Below, one piece after another: positions 60,298 to 64,000 of a stretch of DNA of 64,000 bases. The first letter of the stretch is position 1; every line of letters starts with the position of its first letter. Where the stretch lies: the NCBI GenBank assembly GCA_007258455.2, contig VDFB02193867.1, forward strand, positions 567,716,651 to 567,780,650, in the 5' to 3' direction. A program made the position numbers and the translations under genes. Origin of the DNA: Sequoia sempervirens. Taxonomy: Eukaryota; Streptophyta; Pinopsida; Cupressales; Cupressaceae. Under the pieces are notes generated by a model. That model ran no database searches and was not told where the DNA came from. It worked only from the letters and a program-made list of their open reading frames with translations.

Positions 60298-60739
60298 ACC
60301 AAAAATAGTCATTTTCACAAACAATATACTCTTTTCTCAACAAAACCTTATCAAAATTAGAATCAATCAACAATACCTTATCATAGATAAAATAATATTC
60401 CCTACCAAAAATAGTGGATTCATAGTAACCAACCCAAGTAAAAATATACTCATTTCTCAACAAAAGCTTACCAAAAATAGAAACAATATAGCCTTCTCAA
60501 CAACACACTCTAAAACATTAACAGTCGCAAACCCATCAAAAAAATATACTCCTTTCTGTACAAAACCTTCTCAACAATCGAAATAATACACCTTATTGAA
60601 TATGATAAAATATAGCCTAACACAGAGAACAATAATCAACATTGCCTAATGTAACCAAACATGCAGTGTACAACATTAACTATTTCATTCTGTTCCACCC
60701 ATAACCACAAAATGCAAGAGGTTGGCCCATATACAACTA

Positions 60740-60965
60740 ATGTGTATACATATATGTGTATATATATATTTGTATGCATATATCTATATATATATATATT
60801 TGTATGTATATATGTATATATATATGTACATACATATGTGTATATATATGTATATGTATATATTTATGTATATGTATGGATACATATATATGTATACACA
60901 TCTGTTTAGATATAGTAGTCTTTACATAAATAGATATTTACATGTGTGTATATATATATCTGGCT
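60740..60965. repeat. TATG/TATA microsatellite
   Basis: Long tatatgtatatatatg-type run. Open frames across it code only for Tyr/Ile/Val repeats and are not genes. Confidence 0.9.
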
Positions 60966-61699
60966 ATATGTCTATGCTTTTGATAATTAAACGCCACTTG
61001 AAGCATGCCTGCAACTCATTTTAATAAGAAATATATATTAAATAAGATATTATTTAAAAAGGGAAACAAAGCATTCAAATTTATTGTTTTCAGAAGATAG
61101 TCATTTATTTCAAAACAAATTTGTTATTTCTTTCATTCTTGAAAAAGGGTTTCTTATAACAATAGGCTTTCTATTAAACATGCTAAACAACATTGGCTAC
61201 CACATACATGTCTCAACACCTTTTTGAAGCTGTTAAAGGGACTATTCAAATACTCTTTTCAGGGCTAGCCTTGCCAATATTTTCTTCTTGAATATTAATA
61301 GTGACAAAGCCATCCAAAAATATACTCCTTTCTGAACAAAACCTTATTGAATATTGAAACAATATTGTCTTTTCAATATCACCTTATGGAAAATGAAACA
61401 ATATAGCCTCAAAGAGAGGAGAGTAATAAAAAATACTTGAAGTAACCAAACATAGAGTGTAAAACATTAACTATTTTATTCTTTTCCAACCATAAGTAGA
61501 AAACATAAGCCATCAATTAAAAATCATTGGTTTCAACAACGACCTAGATAGAGAAATGAACAAAACGGTAGCTATAGAGCCCATGCAGAATGATAGCCAT
61601 ATAATGCAACCATAAATGAAACAATATTTCTTTTCCAAATAATATTGTCTTCTATCAAAAATACCTTATCGAAAAGTGAAACAAAATAGCCTTTTGAAC

Positions 61700-63537
61700 A
61701 AAAGAAAGTGATGCCTTCGAAACATTTTGATGCCTTCAAAAAATTTTGTTGGTCAGAATTGCTACTATACAAACCTTTTCAAAATGTTGAGCTTGAGATA
61801 GGCCTTACGAAAGAAAGAATAACACAAAATTGGAGGCTATTTTATGTTCCTGCCTATGATGCTTGGCATGTTAGTAGAGTTACTGTCCCCCCTGCTAATG
61901 GGGAGGGTAGCGATAGTGATACCGATACCATGCTATCTCCATCCCACATAGATGAATATGAGTGGGAGTTGATCTCTGGACTTGGTGCCACAAATAATGT
62001 TTGTTTTGACTAGTTGCAACTCTTGGGTAGACAAGTCATTGACCTACATCACAGGTGGGATAGCCACCATGTTCCAGATATATTCATAGCATTGTTGAAT
62101 AGCTTGTTTCAACAAGTAAATTACATGCAGCTGAAGGCACTCTTTGCTCATTTGTAATGCCCGCACTTTCCCATCAACTATCTCCTAGGCAAAAGCTTTC
62201 TTTGAATATTATTGAACAACACAATCTTGGCCCATCCTCATCATCACCACTATGTATGATCATTCAAGGAATTGCTAGCATAGGTAAATCATTCCTCATT
62301 AACAAGATATAGAGGGCATTAAATACATCATTGAATCAGAAAATGAATCCTTTGCTTGCTTTGTTGCCAACGGGTGTTGCTACCTACAATATTCATGCCT
62401 CCACAGTGCATACTACTCTCTGGATACCAATAAGAGATATGAATCCATTGAAAGGACAACCATTGACCATATTTCATGAGGACTTCAAACATATTAAATA
62501 CATCTTAATTGATGAAATGAGCTTCTTAGGGCCAAAGTTGTTGCTTAAAATAGATAGTCGATTACGGCAAGCATTCCTTGGTAGACATATGCAACCATTT
62601 GGTGGTGTGTCTACTATACTTGTGGGTGACTTGACACAACTACCCCCTGTAATGGACATGCCTATCTATGGTTCTCGATCCATAGCGTTTGCAGTTTGGC
62701 ACACTTTTAATGTTGTTTTCACGCTTGACATTGTCTTCCGCCAGCATGGGAAATTTGATTCACAACAACAGTTTCACACACTCCTTATGAATATTAGAAA
62801 TTTCCAAGCATCCCTGTTTGATTGGAAAATTCTTATGAATCGAATGAAAACCATGCTTATGTCTAAGAAAAACCAAGAGTTTGATGAGACTATCCACTTA
62901 TTCCCAACAAATAGGTTGGTTCCTTTGCACAATAGGAAAATGCTACAACAATTAAATTTTCCAATTGCAATTAGTGCTACTGAATGTTCCCAACAAAACA
63001 CACTTGATTATGGTGATGTTGAACAAATTCAAATAGAGCTCTTACTTGTTATTGGTCAACAATTAATGTTGACAACAAATCTTTGGGTGGTAGCTGGCTT
63101 GGTTAATGGATTGTTGGGTTCAGTGAAGGATATTGCATATGCTATGGGTGCTAGACCACCTCAATTTCCTAAACATGTTGTTGTTGACTTCCAAAACTAC
63201 ATTGGGCCAGCATGGGATCAAGAATATCCAACATTCATCCCTATTATCACAATCACATGAGGCAGCTAGAGGCAACTCCCATTGACAATGGCCTAGACGA
63301 TAACAATCCATAAATCTCAAGGCTTGACACTAGAGAAAGCTACAATAGATATTGGAAATAAAGAAAGGCAAAGGCTAACATTCACAACTCTCTCTCATGT
63401 TAAATTAATAGCAAGAATACACATAGATCCACCTTTCTGTTTTGATAGGTACTCTAGGCTACATTCCAACAAATATAACAAGCTTCGAATCAAAGAAGAG
63501 GCTCACCTCCAACAATTGTCTACATTCCCATCGTGAT
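61700..63537 (+). pseudogene. PIF1-like helicase of a Helitron, decayed
   Basis: Codes for the C-terminal helicase part of a Helitron RepHel-type protein or a related PIF1 helicase. A leading segment (61708-62013) ends EYEWELISGLGATNNV. Walker A is altered (GIASIGKS where GIAGTGKS is expected, about 62270). The main frame (62331-63260) has PTGVATYNIHASTVHTTL, the DEAD-like ILIDEMSFL (about 62505) and GDLTQLPPV (62627). It continues with FRQHGKFDSQQQF, LVNGLLGSVKDIAYA and the YIGPAWD segment. The end, TITIHKSQGLTLEKATIDIG and TFTTLSHVK (63300-63400), stays in the same frame after three stops (TGA, TAG, TAG at 63258-63310). The Rep HUH part is not present. No Helitron ends were located. Confidence 0.85.
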
Positions 63538-63540
63538 GAA

Positions 63541-64000
63541 ATATTTTTTTTCTTCATGGTAACTATACCACTTCTCCTTTTCATTTCCATTTCAATGCTT
63601 TCACAATACCCTTGAATCCTACTATTCTTTTTCCCTTTGTTCACTCCATAGTCTAGTTCTAATCACTTTTCCCAACATTCCAAAGGCCTTACCTCTATAG
63701 TCATTACTAAGAGAAGTTGCTATTCAATTGTTGCCTTGTGTTTTCCCTTGCGCCCAACAAGAAACATGATTCATTCCTCTTCCCCACTTACCCAAACTAT
63801 TATCTATATTTAATTTTGCTTTCAATAGCTTCCTCCCCTTTACCCAATCATGCTGCTTCAAGGGGTATCATGTTTGAATCATTTATTTCTAACCATTTTA
63901 GATTCTAACAAATTTAGATTGCAAACATTTCTAGCTATTACTGTAGATCTGGACAATTTTTAATACCTTCGTGCTCACAAGTTTTCCATGGTGTTTACGT
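63541..64000. other. Unassigned sequence at the window end
   Basis: Pyrimidine-rich, AT-rich. No gene and no clear Helitron 3' terminus (hairpin followed by CTRR) recognised. Confidence 0.4.

Larger units (their letters stand above)
58296..61690. repeat. Degenerate interspersed repeat field, both orientations
   Basis: From 58296 to about 59200 variants of ttgtttcatttatggcttg recur. From 59270 to 61690 variants of atatactcctttctgaacaaaaccttat and gaaacaatatagcctt recur, for example at 59371, 60322, 60445, 60543 and 61320. The two sets are partly reverse complements of each other. Spacing is irregular, so it is not a clean tandem array. Confidence 0.6.

Noticed and set aside
60661..61024. Tyr/Ile-rich frames of 80-100 codons
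   Set aside because: Translation of a TATG/TATA microsatellite.
1..64000. CRISPR arrays, tRNA or rRNA genes, bacterial operons
   Set aside because: No regularly spaced repeats with unique spacers, and no cloverleaf or rRNA-like sequence was recognised. The content is eukaryotic. The tRNA-complementary stretches are retroelement primer-binding sites, not tRNA genes.

Overview
The window looks like a plant nuclear genome, probably a large-genome gymnosperm such as a conifer (inference). It has introns of plant type and very low gene density. Most of it is AT-rich, nested, decayed retrotransposon sequence, including a Tat-like Ty3/gypsy element of unusual size. Only one gene appears intact: a six-exon laccase on the + strand at 35688-39028. 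It encodes 561 residues with a signal peptide and all four copper-binding motifs.

Layout. 1-2953: AT-rich sequence and a broken laccase copy. 4040-4336: a fragment of a PPR gene, cut off by the next element. 4337-25131: a minus-strand Ty3/gypsy element whose LTRs are at least 5.4 kb long and probably about 7.6 kb. Each LTR carries a long reading frame in the gag-pol direction, and the right LTR runs into a 100-N gap at 25132-25231. 25232-25650: a LINE reverse transcriptase remnant. 28233-34053: a decayed glycolate-oxidase-like gene with a complete Ty1/copia element (28470-33694, TSD CAAAC) in an intron; that copia element is itself interrupted by a 432-bp terminal-inverted-repeat element. 35688-39028: the intact laccase. 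43240-55935: a LINE split by an 11-kb LARD-like element (LTRs 4.16 kb, PBS and PPT present, 2.7 kb interior without gag or pol). 56180-56720: a third, heavily deleted laccase copy with part of its promoter. 57541-61690: diffuse direct and inverted degenerate repeats plus microsatellites. 61700-63537: a PIF1/Helitron-type helicase pseudogene.

The three laccase copies lie in the same orientation, so this was probably a small tandem laccase cluster later pushed apart by insertions. The elements are mostly dead. In the gypsy element, all nine sense-to-stop differences between the two LTR copies are C-to-T changes on one strand, seven of them at CHG sites, as expected from deamination of methylated cytosine in silenced plant repeats. 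The main novelty candidates are the LTR-borne ORF with a plausible intron and the RNase H domain upstream of the reverse transcriptase in that element, the mosaic copia LTRs, and the LARD-like element.
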